This document shows positions 46,626 to 55,090 of a stretch of 64,000 nt of DNA, piece after piece. The position numbers and the translations under genes were made by a program. The notes beneath the pieces are model-generated. The model was not told the origin of the DNA, ran no database searches, and saw only the letters and a program-made list of their open reading frames with translations. Source of the stretch: Azospirillum lipoferum 4B (GTDB lineage Bacteria; Pseudomonadota; Alphaproteobacteria; Azospirillales; Azospirillaceae); the NCBI RefSeq assembly GCF_000283655.1, contig NC_016622.1:2244501-2308500 (forward strand). The letters are read 5' to 3'. The first letter of the stretch is position 1. Every line of letters begins with the position of its first letter.

Positions 46626-47854
46626 ATAGCGGAGACATGATGGCGGCCGGCCCGCTTGCCGGAGGAGAGGACTCCGCGGACGGATTGGCCGCCGCCCGCG
46701 TGCTGGTCGTCGACGACAACCGGATCAACCGCCATCTCCTGCTGGCCTTGCTGGAGCGCGGCGGGATCTCGCTGATCGAACAGGCGGAGGATGGGCAGGA
46801 GGCGCTGGCCCGGATGGAGCGCTTCAAACCCGACCTCGTCCTGCTCGACCTGATGATGCCGCGGATGGACGGGTTCGAGATGTGCCGGATCCTGCGCGCC
46901 GACCCGCGCTGGAAATCGCTTCCGGTGCTGGTGCAGTCCAGCTTGAACCGGGTGGAGGACCGCGCCCGCGCCTTCCGCGCCGGGGCGACCGATTACGTCA
47001 CCAAGCCGATCAACGCGGTGGAGCTGCTGGCCCGCGTGCGCATCCAGCTTCGCAAGCGCGCCATGCTGCGCGACCTGGAGCGGTATCACAGCCGGACGGA
47101 GAGCGAGTTGGCGCTTGCCCGCGCCATGCAGGCCCGGCTGATGCCCGGTCCCGACCGGCTGGCGGAACTGGAGGAGGCCACCGGCATCGCCATCGACGCC
47201 CATTTCGCCCCCTCATCCGAACTGGGCGGCGATTTCTGGGGAATCGCCCGGCTGCCGGACGGCCGGGTCGCCGTCCATATGGTGGATTTCTCCGGCCATG
47301 GCGTGGGGGCGGCGCTGAACACCTTCCGGCTGGACGCCATCTGCCGCCAGATCGGCGGCACCGAGCTGACCCCTGCCGAGTTCCTGGCCGCGATGAACCG
47401 CCGGCTGTGCGGCCTGCTTCCCTGCGGCCAGTTCGCCACCATGCTGGCCGGCATGATCGACCCGGCGTCGGGCATGTTCGATTACGCCTCGGCCGGATCG
47501 ACGGCGCCGATGATGTGGCTGCCCGGCGACGAGGCACCGCGGATGGGCGACGGCAGCGGCCTGCCGCTCGGCCTGCTGCCGTCCGCCACCTACGACAATC
47601 GGCAGCTGCCGATGCCGCCGGGCGCAAGGCTGTTCCTCTACTCCGACGCCGCGATCGAAATTCCGCTCTGCTCGGACGGTCATGATGTGCTGGACGAACC
47701 GGGCCTCGCCGTTCTGCTCTCCCGCCGCCTTCATGAGCCCGACGGCGCCCGCCTGCTCGACGGCCTGCTGGGCGACCTCCATGCCACGGGGCCCATCGAC
47801 GACGATCTGACGGCGCTGCTGCTGACGCGCCGGGCGTGCGAAGTGGGAATGTGA
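46622..47854 (+). CDS. response regulator with PP2C/SpoIIE serine phosphatase domain
   Basis: 410 residues, a tandem paralogue of the preceding gene. Receiver VLVVDDNRINRHLLLALLER with phospho-Asp in LVLLDLMMPRMDG and YVTKPINAVE; linker helix ESELALARAMQARLMPG; then a SpoIIE domain with all four metal motifs: LGGDFWG, HMVDFSGHGVGAAL, LYSDAAIE and DDDLTALL. By analogy with RsbU it would dephosphorylate the STAS antagonist when its receiver is phosphorylated, by CheA or another kinase. It starts at GTG with GGAGG upstream, GTGA overlap with the previous gene. It is the last gene of the cluster; a terminator follows. Confidence 0.92.
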   Translation: MNSGDMMAAGPLAGGEDSADGLAAARVLVVDDNRINRHLLLALLERGGISLIEQAEDGQEALARMERFKPDLVLLDLMMPRMDGFEMCRILRADPRWKSLPVLVQSSLNRVEDRARAFRAGATDYVTKPINAVELLARVRIQLRKRAMLRDLERYHSRTESELALARAMQARLMPGPDRLAELEEATGIAIDAHFAPSSELGGDFWGIARLPDGRVAVHMVDFSGHGVGAALNTFRLDAICRQIGGTELTPAEFLAAMNRRLCGLLPCGQFATMLAGMIDPASGMFDYASAGSTAPMMWLPGDEAPRMGDGSGLPLGLLPSATYDNRQLPMPPGARLFLYSDAAIEIPLCSDGHDVLDEPGLAVLLSRRLHEPDGARLLDGLLGDLHATGPIDDDLTALLLTRRACEVGM

Positions 47855-47907
47855 AGGTCAGGCGTCGCATCCGAAGGCATCGGCCAGAAGCGTCGGCCAA
47901 AAGCAAA

Positions 47908-47935
47908 AAAGGCCGCTCCCAGGGGAGCGGCCTTT
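47908..47935. terminator. bidirectional terminator between the che/partner-switch operon and rpsD
   Basis: AAAGGCCGCTCCC / GGGAGCGGCCTTT, a 13-bp stem with a two-base centre and an A-rich left flank; it suits both convergent transcripts. Confidence 0.9.
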
Positions 47936-47958
47936 CGCGTTCGGCGGGAGCCGACCGA

Positions 47959-48573
47959 TCAGCGCGAGTAGAACTCGATGACCAGGTTCGGTTCCATCTG
48001 GACCGGGTACGGGACGTCGGCCAGCAGCGGAGCGCGGACGAAGCGGCCCTTCAGCGCGCTGCTGTCGACTTCCAGATAGTCGGGGATGTCACGCTCGCCG
48101 GAAGCGGAGGCTTCCAGGATCAGCGCCATCTGCTTGGACTTGGCGCGCACCTCGACGGTGTCGTTGTCCTTGATGCGGGCGGACGCGATGTTCAGGCGAC
48201 GGCCGTTGACCAGGATGTGGCCGTGGTTGATCAGCTGGCGCGCGGCGAACGGGGTCGGCGCGAACTTCATGCGGTAGACCACGGCGTCCAGACGGCGCTC
48301 CAGCAGGCCGACCAGGTTCTCGCCGGTGTCGCCCTTGCGGCGGACGGCCTCGGCATAGATGCGGCGGAACTGCTTCTCGCCGATGTTGCCGTAGTAGCCC
48401 TTCAGCTTCTGCTTGGCCATCAGCTGCAGACCGTAGTCCGACGGCTTCTTGCGGCGCTGGCCGTGCTGACCCGGGCCATACTCGCGCTTGTTCAGCGGGC
48501 TCTTGGCACGGCCCCACAGGTTGACGCCAAGGCGGCGGTCGATCTTGTACTTGGACTCTTGACGCTTGCTCAT
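47959..48573 (-). CDS. rpsD: 30S ribosomal protein S4
   Basis: 204 residues starting [20 protein letters not shown]. The S4 N-domain and the S4 RNA-binding fold ([40 protein letters not shown]) are intact and the C-terminus NLVIEFYSR is typical. It nucleates 30S assembly on 16S rRNA and can autoregulate. It stands alone, as in many Alphaproteobacteria, not in the alpha operon. Confidence 0.98.
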   Translation of the reverse strand: MSKRQESKYKIDRRLGVNLWGRAKSPLNKREYGPGQHGQRRKKPSDYGLQLMAKQKLKGYYGNIGEKQFRRIYAEAVRRKGDTGENLVGLLERRLDAVVYRMKFAPTPFAARQLINHGHILVNGRRLNIASARIKDNDTVEVRAKSKQMALILEASASGERDIPDYLEVDSSALKGRFVRAPLLADVPYPVQMEPNLVIEFYSR

Positions 48574-48809
48574 AACTCTCAGGCCTCGTTGGACACGAGT
48601 TGATGTTGTCCCGGTAGTTCCGACCGCCCTTTCAGGCGGCGGACGGGGCGCCAAAGTTTGCGCGCGCCCGCTTTCCCAGGAGGTGAAGGCGCGCACAATA
48701 CCCATTGGCGTGCTGGAGTCAAGCCTGACGGCGCCGTCCCTCTTCCCCTTGCAATGCTCCGCCCTTTGCGCTCCCCTTCCGGTCACAGCGGCAAGGTGGG
48801 GCGAAGGCG

Positions 48810-49970
48810 ATGGAACGGGTGGAGTGCGTGGTCGTCGGGGCCGGGGTGGTCGGTCTGGCGGTGGCGCGCCGGCTGGCACGGGCCGGGCGCGAGGTCATCG
48901 TACTGGAAGCGGCGGACGCCATCGGCACCGGCACCAGTTCGCGCAACTCCGAAGTCATCCATGCCGGCATCTATTATCCGACCGGCAGCCTGCGCGCCCG
49001 GCTGTGCGTGCCCGGCCGCGACGCTCTCTATGACTACTGCGCCGCCCATGGCGTGGCGCACAGCCGCATCGGCAAGCTGATCGTCGCGACGGAGGAAAGC
49101 CAACTGCCGAAGCTGGCGGCGATCCGTGCCCAGGCCGCCGCCAACGGCGTCACCGACCTGACGGAGGTCGACGCCGCCACGGCAATGCGGTGGGAACCGA
49201 ACCTGCGCACCGTCGGCGCCCTGCTGTCGCCCTCCACCGGCATCATCGACAGCCATGGGTTGATGCTGGCCCTGCTGGGCGACGCCGAGGAGGCCGGAGC
49301 GATGCTGGCGATGCTGAGCCCGCTGCTGCGCTCCCACCGCACCGCCGGCGGTTTCGAGCTGGAGGTCGGCGGGGCGGAGCCGATGCGGCTGGCCTGCTCC
49401 ACTCTGGTCAACGCCGCCGGGCTGGGCGCCTGGGCGGTCGCGCACGGGCTGGAGGGGCTGGATGCCGTGCATGTGCCGCCGCGGGTGCTGGCCAAGGGCA
49501 ACTACTATGCGCTGGCCGCCGGCCGTTCCCCCTTCTCGCGGCTGGTCTATCCGGTGCCGGTGGAGGGCGGACTGGGCGTCCACCTGACACTGGACCTCGC
49601 CGGGCAGGCCCGCTTCGGCCCGGACGTGGAATGGCTGGGCGATATCGCCGATCCTATCGACTACGCCGTCGATCCGGTCCGGGCCGACTCCTTCTACGGT
49701 GCGGTGCGCGCCTATTGGCCGGGGCTGCCCGACCATGCGCTGGTGCCGGCCTATTCGGGCGTGCGGCCCAAGCTGAGCGGACCGGGGCAGCCCCAGGCCG
49801 ATTTCCTGATCCAGGGGCCGGAGACCCATGGGGTGGATGGGCTGGTCAACCTGTTCGGCATCGAATCGCCGGGCCTGACCTCCTGCCTCGCCATCGCCGA
49901 CGCGGTGGCGGCGGAGCTAGGCGAGGCTCCCGAGATCATGGGCGGCGCTTGGGGCTCACAGGGTTCTTGA
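48810..49970 (+). CDS. FAD-dependent oxidoreductase, L-2-hydroxyglutarate oxidase (LhgO)-like
   Basis: 386 residues. N-terminal dinucleotide-binding [20 protein letters not shown], then the DAO-family [22 protein letters not shown], a block very close to L2HGDH/LhgO enzymes, and a C-terminal FAD contact [16 protein letters not shown]. The family oxidises L-2-hydroxyglutarate to 2-oxoglutarate and feeds electrons to the membrane quinone pool; other 2-hydroxyacids are possible. Its stop codon overlaps the heat-shock promoter of the next gene, so it is its own unit. Confidence 0.85.
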   Translation: MERVECVVVGAGVVGLAVARRLARAGREVIVLEAADAIGTGTSSRNSEVIHAGIYYPTGSLRARLCVPGRDALYDYCAAHGVAHSRIGKLIVATEESQLPKLAAIRAQAAANGVTDLTEVDAATAMRWEPNLRTVGALLSPSTGIIDSHGLMLALLGDAEEAGAMLAMLSPLLRSHRTAGGFELEVGGAEPMRLACSTLVNAAGLGAWAVAHGLEGLDAVHVPPRVLAKGNYYALAAGRSPFSRLVYPVPVEGGLGVHLTLDLAGQARFGPDVEWLGDIADPIDYAVDPVRADSFYGAVRAYWPGLPDHALVPAYSGVRPKLSGPGQPQADFLIQGPETHGVDGLVNLFGIESPGLTSCLAIADAVAAELGEAPEIMGGAWGSQGS

Positions 49971-49994
49971 CCACGACCGCGGCTCTCCCAATCT
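49966..49994 (+). promoter_or_regulatory. RpoH (sigma-32) promoter of the second hsp20
   Basis: CTTGACC, a 14-base spacer and CCCAATCT, a close match to the heat-shock consensus (CTTGAAA ... CCCCATNT). The -35 element overlaps the stop codon of the upstream oxidoreductase gene. Confidence 0.7.
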
Positions 49995-50068
49995 ATAGGC
50001 GTGGCGGCGCCGGCATGTGCTGGGCCGCCGATCCGCCGGGCGCCGGAAACGGGCCCAATTCCCGCAAC

Positions 50069-50095
50069 TCGCTCCCGTCGTGAGGAGGATGCGTC
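50069..50095 (+). promoter_or_regulatory. ROSE-type RNA thermometer over the second hsp20 ribosome-binding site
   Basis: TCGCTCC pairs with GGAGGA across an 8-base loop, with G50071 bulged: T-A, C-G, bulge, C-G, T-A, C-G, C-G. It has the same U-C-G-C-U core and the same bulge position as the element at 14241, although the surrounding sequence differs. Confidence 0.65.
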
Positions 50096-50572
50096 GTGAC
50101 GACTCGCCTTTCGCTCTTCAACAGCCCGCTGCTTCTCGGCTTCGATCAGTTCGAGCGGACGCTCGACCGCATCGCCAAGAATTCGGCCGAAGGCTATCCC
50201 CCCTACAACATCGAGCAGATCGGCGACGACGGCCTGCGGATCACCCTTGCCGTGGCCGGCTTCACCTCCGAAGACCTGTCGGTGCAGATCGAGGACAACC
50301 AGCTCGTCATCCGCGGCCGCCAGACCGACGACAAGTCGCGCGTCTACCTGCATCGCGGCATCGCCGCCCGGCAGTTCCAGCGCAGCTTCGTCCTGGCCGA
50401 AGGCATTGAGGTCGTGGGCTGTTCGCTCGACAACGGGCTGCTCAACATCGACCTGACCCGTCCGATGCCGGAACCGAAGGTCCGCACGATCAAGATCGAG
50501 CAGCCGAAGAAATCCGCCGGCGGTGCCATGCCGCACACCATCGACGTGTCCGCCGACGGCAAGGACGACTGA
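50096..50572 (+). CDS. Hsp20/alpha-crystallin family small heat shock protein (second copy)
   Basis: 158 residues from a GTG start. N-arm MTTRLSLFNSPLLLGFDQFERT, alpha-crystallin domain about 35-125 (YPPYNIEQIGDDGLRITLAV; GIAARQFQRSFVLAEGIEV; LDNGLLNIDLTRPMPEP), and a Lys/Gly-rich tail. It is related to, but clearly distinct from, the Hsp20 at 14265, with a shared YPPYNIE motif. It is followed by the DUF1150 gene, a conserved alphaproteobacterial neighbour of hsp20. It has its own RpoH promoter and probable thermometer. Confidence 0.95.
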   Translation: MTTRLSLFNSPLLLGFDQFERTLDRIAKNSAEGYPPYNIEQIGDDGLRITLAVAGFTSEDLSVQIEDNQLVIRGRQTDDKSRVYLHRGIAARQFQRSFVLAEGIEVVGCSLDNGLLNIDLTRPMPEPKVRTIKIEQPKKSAGGAMPHTIDVSADGKDD

Positions 50573-50661
50573 CCCGGCCCCTGTTTTCTCCCACCTGTCC
50601 TCTTCCCGACACTCTGCACGCGCGGCCGCCCATGACGGGGAGCCGCCGGGAGACCACGATC

Positions 50662-50883
50662 ATGATGAACGATACCCACAGCCAGCTGCGCCAGCTGTCG
50701 ACCCAGGATTTCGCCAGCTTCGGCCTGGGCGACGTCGCCTATGTCCGCCCGGTGGAGCTTGAGGGCACCGCCGCCTTCGCGATCCACGCCGCCGATGGCA
50801 CGCCGCTGAGCGTCGTCACCGACCGCGAGCTGGCCTTCGCCGCCATCGTGCAGAACGACATGGAGCCAGTCAGCGTCCACTGA
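50662..50883 (+). CDS. DUF1150 family small protein
   Basis: 73 residues starting MMNDTHSQLRQLSTQDFASF, ending VQNDMEPVSVH, with the DUF1150 core GLGDVAYVRPVELEGTAAFA. The family is restricted mainly to Alphaproteobacteria and commonly sits next to hsp20; a stress-related role is inferred only from this. A GGGAG ribosome-binding site precedes the ATG. Probably cotranscribed with hsp20 (89-base gap). A weak AGCCC/GGGCT stem follows at about 50905-50922. Confidence 0.85.
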   Translation: MMNDTHSQLRQLSTQDFASFGLGDVAYVRPVELEGTAAFAIHAADGTPLSVVTDRELAFAAIVQNDMEPVSVH

Positions 50884-51132
50884 CCGCCCATCATCCTGCC
50901 GCGGAGCCCCGACAGCCGGGCTTTGCGGCGGAAGGGGTGCGATGGCGCGGGACGGCACCGGGCTCGACATACCCGGTTGCACCGGATCATCCGCAATCCT
51001 TGGTTACGTCATGTCGCTTTTCCGTTGCAGCGCGCGGCATCTCGATCCTTGTCAGCCCTAACTCCTGTTGTAAGGTGCGCTCTGCGATAATCACGGACGC
51101 AAGACGCGAGAAGGCATCGGGGGGGCGGACGG

Positions 51133-52209
51133 TTGGACGGCGGAGCAAGCGATACGGCGGTGGATGCGAAGACCGCTGCCGAGACGGCGCAGCGCAAGGC
51201 GTGGGACGACGAGGCCCGCGATTCCCTTCACATCCTGCCGCTGTCGTCGATTCCGCTGGAAACCCCTGGCCTGCAGCATGCCCGGCTGATCAAGAATGTC
51301 CGGCTGCAGACCGTGGTCGAGATGTTCCGCGACGCGCAGACCGGCAGCGGTCAGGTGACCGCCCGCCATCTGCCCGCCTATTTCGAATCCTACAAGGACG
51401 AGATCGAGCGCGATCTGGTGAAGCTGGAGAAGATCGGCGCCGCCTCCAGCTTCGACGTCTACTCCTCGCGCATCGAGCTGCGGCGGCTGAACATCGACGT
51501 CAACAACGTCGAATCGCTGACCCTGTCGGACCGCAAGAAGGCGGAGCTGACCAGCTACATGCGGGTCTTCACCCGGCCGCTGATGGAGTATGTCTATGGC
51601 ACGGAAGAGGTACAGGTCGCCGACGTCACCGACATCATCCAGCTGTTCGCCAATCCCAACCGGGACGAGGCGCTGCGCAACCTGCGCATGATGGCCGACC
51701 GGCTGGACATCGGCCTGAACGAGATCCCGCAGTTCCTGGAGGAATACGGCGACATCTTCCTGTCGCTGGCCTATTTCCGCAAATGCCTGGACGAGATCGT
51801 GCCGGAGGTGCAGCGCTTCGTCACCTGGATGGGCGAAATCCGCAACTCCGCCGAGGTGAAGCGCGATTCGCGCCAGATCAGGCTGCTGGACGAGATCGCC
51901 CGCGATCTCACCGACATCTCCACCTCCATCACCGGCCGCTTCGAGAGCTTCGACAACCGGTCCAAGGACTTCTGGAGCGACATCAACGCCGAGACCTTCC
52001 GCACGATCCGCGAACTGATCTCGTCCCACCATGTCACCATCGGCGGGGTGCTGTGCGGTCTGGCGGTGAAGATGAACCTGTGGAAGCACCGCTTCGCCCG
52101 CGGCGGCGGCGGTCCGAACCGGCGCATGGAGTTCGTGAAGTCGGAGATCCTGCCCGGCCTGTCCCACATCAAGGCGCTGGAGCAGTCGGCGCGGACGGGG
52201 CATCTGTAA
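51133..52209 (+). CDS. conserved hypothetical protein (358 aa), helical
   Basis: TTG-initiated (MDGGASDTAVDAKTAAETAQ); no ATG gives a better N-terminus and the ribosome-binding site is weak (GGGGGGGCGGA). Highly charged and helical throughout (KDEIERDLVKLEKIGAASSF; RQIRLLDEIARDLTDISTSI), no signal peptide or membrane helix, and a moderately conserved-looking C-terminal block HHVTIGGVLCGLAVKMNLWK. It could be a scaffold or cytoskeletal-type coiled protein, but no family is recognised. A possible promoter TTGTCA/TAAGGT sits at 51048-51075. It lies convergent to the zinc-ribbon/MCP group. Confidence 0.75.
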   Translation: MDGGASDTAVDAKTAAETAQRKAWDDEARDSLHILPLSSIPLETPGLQHARLIKNVRLQTVVEMFRDAQTGSGQVTARHLPAYFESYKDEIERDLVKLEKIGAASSFDVYSSRIELRRLNIDVNNVESLTLSDRKKAELTSYMRVFTRPLMEYVYGTEEVQVADVTDIIQLFANPNRDEALRNLRMMADRLDIGLNEIPQFLEEYGDIFLSLAYFRKCLDEIVPEVQRFVTWMGEIRNSAEVKRDSRQIRLLDEIARDLTDISTSITGRFESFDNRSKDFWSDINAETFRTIRELISSHHVTIGGVLCGLAVKMNLWKHRFARGGGGPNRRMEFVKSEILPGLSHIKALEQSARTGHL

Positions 52210-52236
52210 GCGGCTGGACCCGCCGGGTGGCTCCCG

Positions 52237-52440
52237 TCACTCCATCGAGAGAATCGTCGCCACCGCACGGTTGTCCAGCAGGATCGTCACGACCAGCGTC
52301 AGGATCGGCACCAGGAACAGCAGCCCGATCGCACAGCGCACGATCAGATCGGTGCGGCGGGCGGAGCGGCAGAGCGGACAGTCGTCGGGACCATGCCCGT
52401 AGTCGGAACCGCAATAGGGACAGGCGGTGGTGTTGACCAT
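52237..52440 (-). CDS. small zinc-ribbon single-pass membrane protein
   Basis: 67 residues from MVNTTACPYCGSDYGHGPDD. Two CxxC pairs (CPYC, CPLC) separated by 12 residues form a likely rubredoxin-like zinc ribbon; a basic RSARR stretch then leads into one membrane helix (IGLLFLVPILTLVVTILL). The topology suggests a cytoplasmic metal knuckle on an inner-membrane anchor. It resembles the protein at 54767 in layout and in CPxCRSxRR. The two bracket a chemoreceptor gene. Function unknown. A longer frame upstream lacks a good start. Confidence 0.65.
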   Translation of the reverse strand: MVNTTACPYCGSDYGHGPDDCPLCRSARRTDLIVRCAIGLLFLVPILTLVVTILLDNRAVATILSME

Positions 52441-52568
52441 GGCGAACGGGCTTTCGGAACGGGCCGGCGGCCGTGGAGCTGCCGCCATTCTGGACCGGTC
52501 CGTCACCCGAACGTCATGAAATCACTGTCATCTTGCCATCTTCGCCAAGCCTGTGGCGGGCGGGACGC

Positions 52569-54593
52569 TCAAGCTGCCCTATCCATCGGCACCAGCCCGG
52601 CGACGATGCGGCGGAACTGACCGGCGAAGCGCTCACGGTCGACTGCGGCCAAGGTGAAGGTGACATGCAGGCGGCCCGCCGCGCTGTCGAACGCCCGGAC
52701 CGTGGCGGGCACCGGATCCAGCCCCGGCAACGCGACGTTCAGGACCGTTCCCTGCCCCAGACCGGCCCAGGACTCCCGCGGCAGGCCGCTGATCTGTGCA
52801 CCGCCTTCGGAGGCGTTGTCGACCGTCACCGATACCTCTCGCCCGCCGATGGTCAGCCGGCCGGGACGGTTCAGCGGATAGCGCGGGGCGGCGCGGCGGT
52901 TCACCTCCGGCGTGGCGGTGCGGATCGCCTCGATCAGAACGCGGCGCAGCTGGTCGATGCTGGAGGCGACGCGGGTGGACAGGGCATTGACCTCGGTGGC
53001 GCGATCTCCGGTGGCCGTCGCCTCCTGCGAGACGGCGGCGATGCGGGTCGCCACCTCCTGTGCCGCGTTGGAGGTCTGGACGACGTTGCGGGCGATTTCG
53101 CCGGTCGCCGCCTCCTGCTCCTCGATGGCGGCGGCGACGGTGGCGGACACCGTCTCCACCCCGCGCACCCGGTCGGCGATGGCGCGGACGGCGCTGACCG
53201 CCTCCGCGGTGGTGGCCTGGATGGCGGCGATCTGGCTTTCGATCTCGTCGGTCGCCCGCGCGGTCTGGCCGGCCAGCTGCTTCACCTCGCTGGCGACCAC
53301 GGCGAAGCCCTTGCCGGCCTCCCCCGCCCGCGCCGCTTCGATGGTGGCGTTCAACGCCAGCAGGTTGGTCTGGCCGGCGACGTCGTTGATCAGGCCGGTC
53401 ACCTCGCCGATGCGGGTCACCGCCTCGGCAAGGCGCTGGATGGTCTCCTCCGCCCGCAGCGACGCGCCGACCGCCTCGCCGGTCATGGCGGTGGCGGTGC
53501 CGATCTGGGTCGCGATCTCGCGGATGGAGGCGCTGAGCTGCTCCGATGCCGCCGCAACGGTCTGGGCGTTCGACAGCGCCTGTGTCGCGGCGGCGGCGAC
53601 ATTCTGGCTGTTGTCGCTGACCGCACGGGCCGATTCGGCCATGCGGGTGGCGTTGCCGGCCATCTGGCTGGTCTGGCTGGCGACCACATCGACGGCATTG
53701 GACGCCTCGGTCTCCACCGTCTCGGCCATGCGCAGCAAGGCGGCCTGCTTCTCCCGTTCGGAGCGCTCCCGCTCTTCCTCGCGCAGGCGGCGCAGCCGCT
53801 CGGCCTCCTCGGCATTCTCCTTGAAGACACGCAGGGCCCCGGCCATCGCGCCGATCTCGTCGCCGCGGTCGGAACCGGGAATGGCGACGCCGAGGTCGCC
53901 CTGGGCCAGACGGCGCATGGCGGCGGTCAGCTCGCCCACCGGCCGCACCACCCGGCGCCGGATGCCCAGCACACCCAGCACCACAACCGCCAGCACCAGT
54001 GCCGAGACGCCCCAGACCGCGCTCATGAACAGGCTTTCGCGGCCGGCAGCCTGGACCTCCGTCTCGCTGTTGTAGCGGGTGGTGTCCGCAACGATCCGGT
54101 CGACGACAGCGCGATGGGCCGCATAGGCATCGGCGATGACGGCGTAGGAGGCGCGGGCCGCCGCCTCGTCCTTGCGGGCGAGCGCCGGCAGGAACTTCGT
54201 TTCGACCTCGGTCCAGAAACGCATCACCGGCGCGTGGGACTTTCCGGTCAGCTGGTCGACCAGCGACGGTTCGAAGCGCTCCTTCAACCAATAGTCATGC
54301 CGGTCGTCGTAATCCTTGCGCAGCTGTGCCAGACGCGCCCGCCGCTGCTCCACCGACGCCGGGTCGTTCATCGCCAGCGTGGTTTCCAGATAGGCCTCGA
54401 TCACATATTCCGGCGGCGGCAGGATGTCGGCGATCAGATCCTTGCCCAGCACGATGCGCTGGTAGATCGGCCCGCCCACCTTCAGCTCGCGGATCGCCAG
54501 CGCACCTGTCAGGACGACCGCCAGGAACCCGAGCGTGACCACCACGCCGAACAGGTTGGTGAGCGCGGCAATCCTGAGGTTCTTCAGCATCAT
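52569..54593 (-). CDS. methyl-accepting chemotaxis protein with C-terminal PilZ domain
   Basis: 674 residues. TM1 (about 10-35), a periplasmic helical domain (about 36-185), TM2 (about 192-215), HAMP, the signalling coiled coil with tip [20 protein letters not shown] followed by [20 protein letters not shown], and a C-terminal PilZ domain (about 575-660) with RxxxR in RAAPRYPLN and NxSxxG in [10 protein letters not shown]. Tlp1 of Azospirillum brasilense is a PilZ-tailed receptor tuned by c-di-GMP; this protein has the same architecture. AGGGG precedes paired ATGs at 54593 and 54590. It is not in the che cluster. Confidence 0.94.
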   Translation of the reverse strand: MMLKNLRIAALTNLFGVVVTLGFLAVVLTGALAIRELKVGGPIYQRIVLGKDLIADILPPPEYVIEAYLETTLAMNDPASVEQRRARLAQLRKDYDDRHDYWLKERFEPSLVDQLTGKSHAPVMRFWTEVETKFLPALARKDEAAARASYAVIADAYAAHRAVVDRIVADTTRYNSETEVQAAGRESLFMSAVWGVSALVLAVVVLGVLGIRRRVVRPVGELTAAMRRLAQGDLGVAIPGSDRGDEIGAMAGALRVFKENAEEAERLRRLREEERERSEREKQAALLRMAETVETEASNAVDVVASQTSQMAGNATRMAESARAVSDNSQNVAAAATQALSNAQTVAAASEQLSASIREIATQIGTATAMTGEAVGASLRAEETIQRLAEAVTRIGEVTGLINDVAGQTNLLALNATIEAARAGEAGKGFAVVASEVKQLAGQTARATDEIESQIAAIQATTAEAVSAVRAIADRVRGVETVSATVAAAIEEQEAATGEIARNVVQTSNAAQEVATRIAAVSQEATATGDRATEVNALSTRVASSIDQLRRVLIEAIRTATPEVNRRAAPRYPLNRPGRLTIGGREVSVTVDNASEGGAQISGLPRESWAGLGQGTVLNVALPGLDPVPATVRAFDSAAGRLHVTFTLAAVDRERFAGQFRRIVAGLVPMDRAA

Positions 54594-54766
54594 GCGACCC
54601 CTGCGCAAAAGCGACGGCAGAGGGTTGCTTCTCAGATTGAACTATTCATGACAAGCAAAAAACTTGCTCGATTATCGGCCAGAAGAGAAATGATGTTTCA
54701 TTGTGCGCTTTGCATGCGGATTGTGCAGTGACTGCGCAATAGCCAACCAAGGTGCCGGCAATGAGC

Positions 54767-54955
54767 TTAGGTCAGAACCAAAGTACCGATCCATCCGACC
54801 AGGGCGAGGATCACCAGCATCACCAGAAGGGTGACGATCACCGCATTGCTGCGCCGAATCGAGCGGCAGCGCGGGCAACTCTCCTCGGCGGCGGAATAGG
54901 GATGGTTGCAGCGGTCGCAGCGGACGGTCTGTTCGGTTCCGGTCTGGTCCGTCAT
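54767..54955 (-). CDS. small zinc-ribbon single-pass membrane protein (related to the one at 52237)
   Basis: 62 residues, MTDQTGTEQTVRCDRCNHPY. Two CxxC pairs (CDRC, CPRC) 12 residues apart, RSIRR, then one membrane helix (VIVTLLVMLVILALVGWIG). The Cys spacing, the CPxCRSxRR junction and the topology match the 52237 product; the rest has diverged. It lies upstream of the PilZ chemoreceptor gene on the same strand, separated by about 170 AT-richer bases that probably carry the receptor's promoter. Confidence 0.65.
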   Translation of the reverse strand: MTDQTGTEQTVRCDRCNHPYSAAEESCPRCRSIRRSNAVIVTLLVMLVILALVGWIGTLVLT

Positions 54956-55090
54956 CGGCGGGTTCCATGGTGTCGAAGCCTGTGAGGCCGCATGGATAGC
55001 ACGGCCGGCGCTGCGCCGCAGCGGTGAAGACAGGCGCGGGCACGCCGCTGCGGACAGGACGGAATGTCGCAGTTGCCGGGCGGGAGGCCG

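Noticed and set aside
54609-54766. AT-richer gap upstream of the PilZ receptor as a foreign insertion
   Set aside because: Only about 160 bases, no repeats or mobile genes; it is simply a promoter region.
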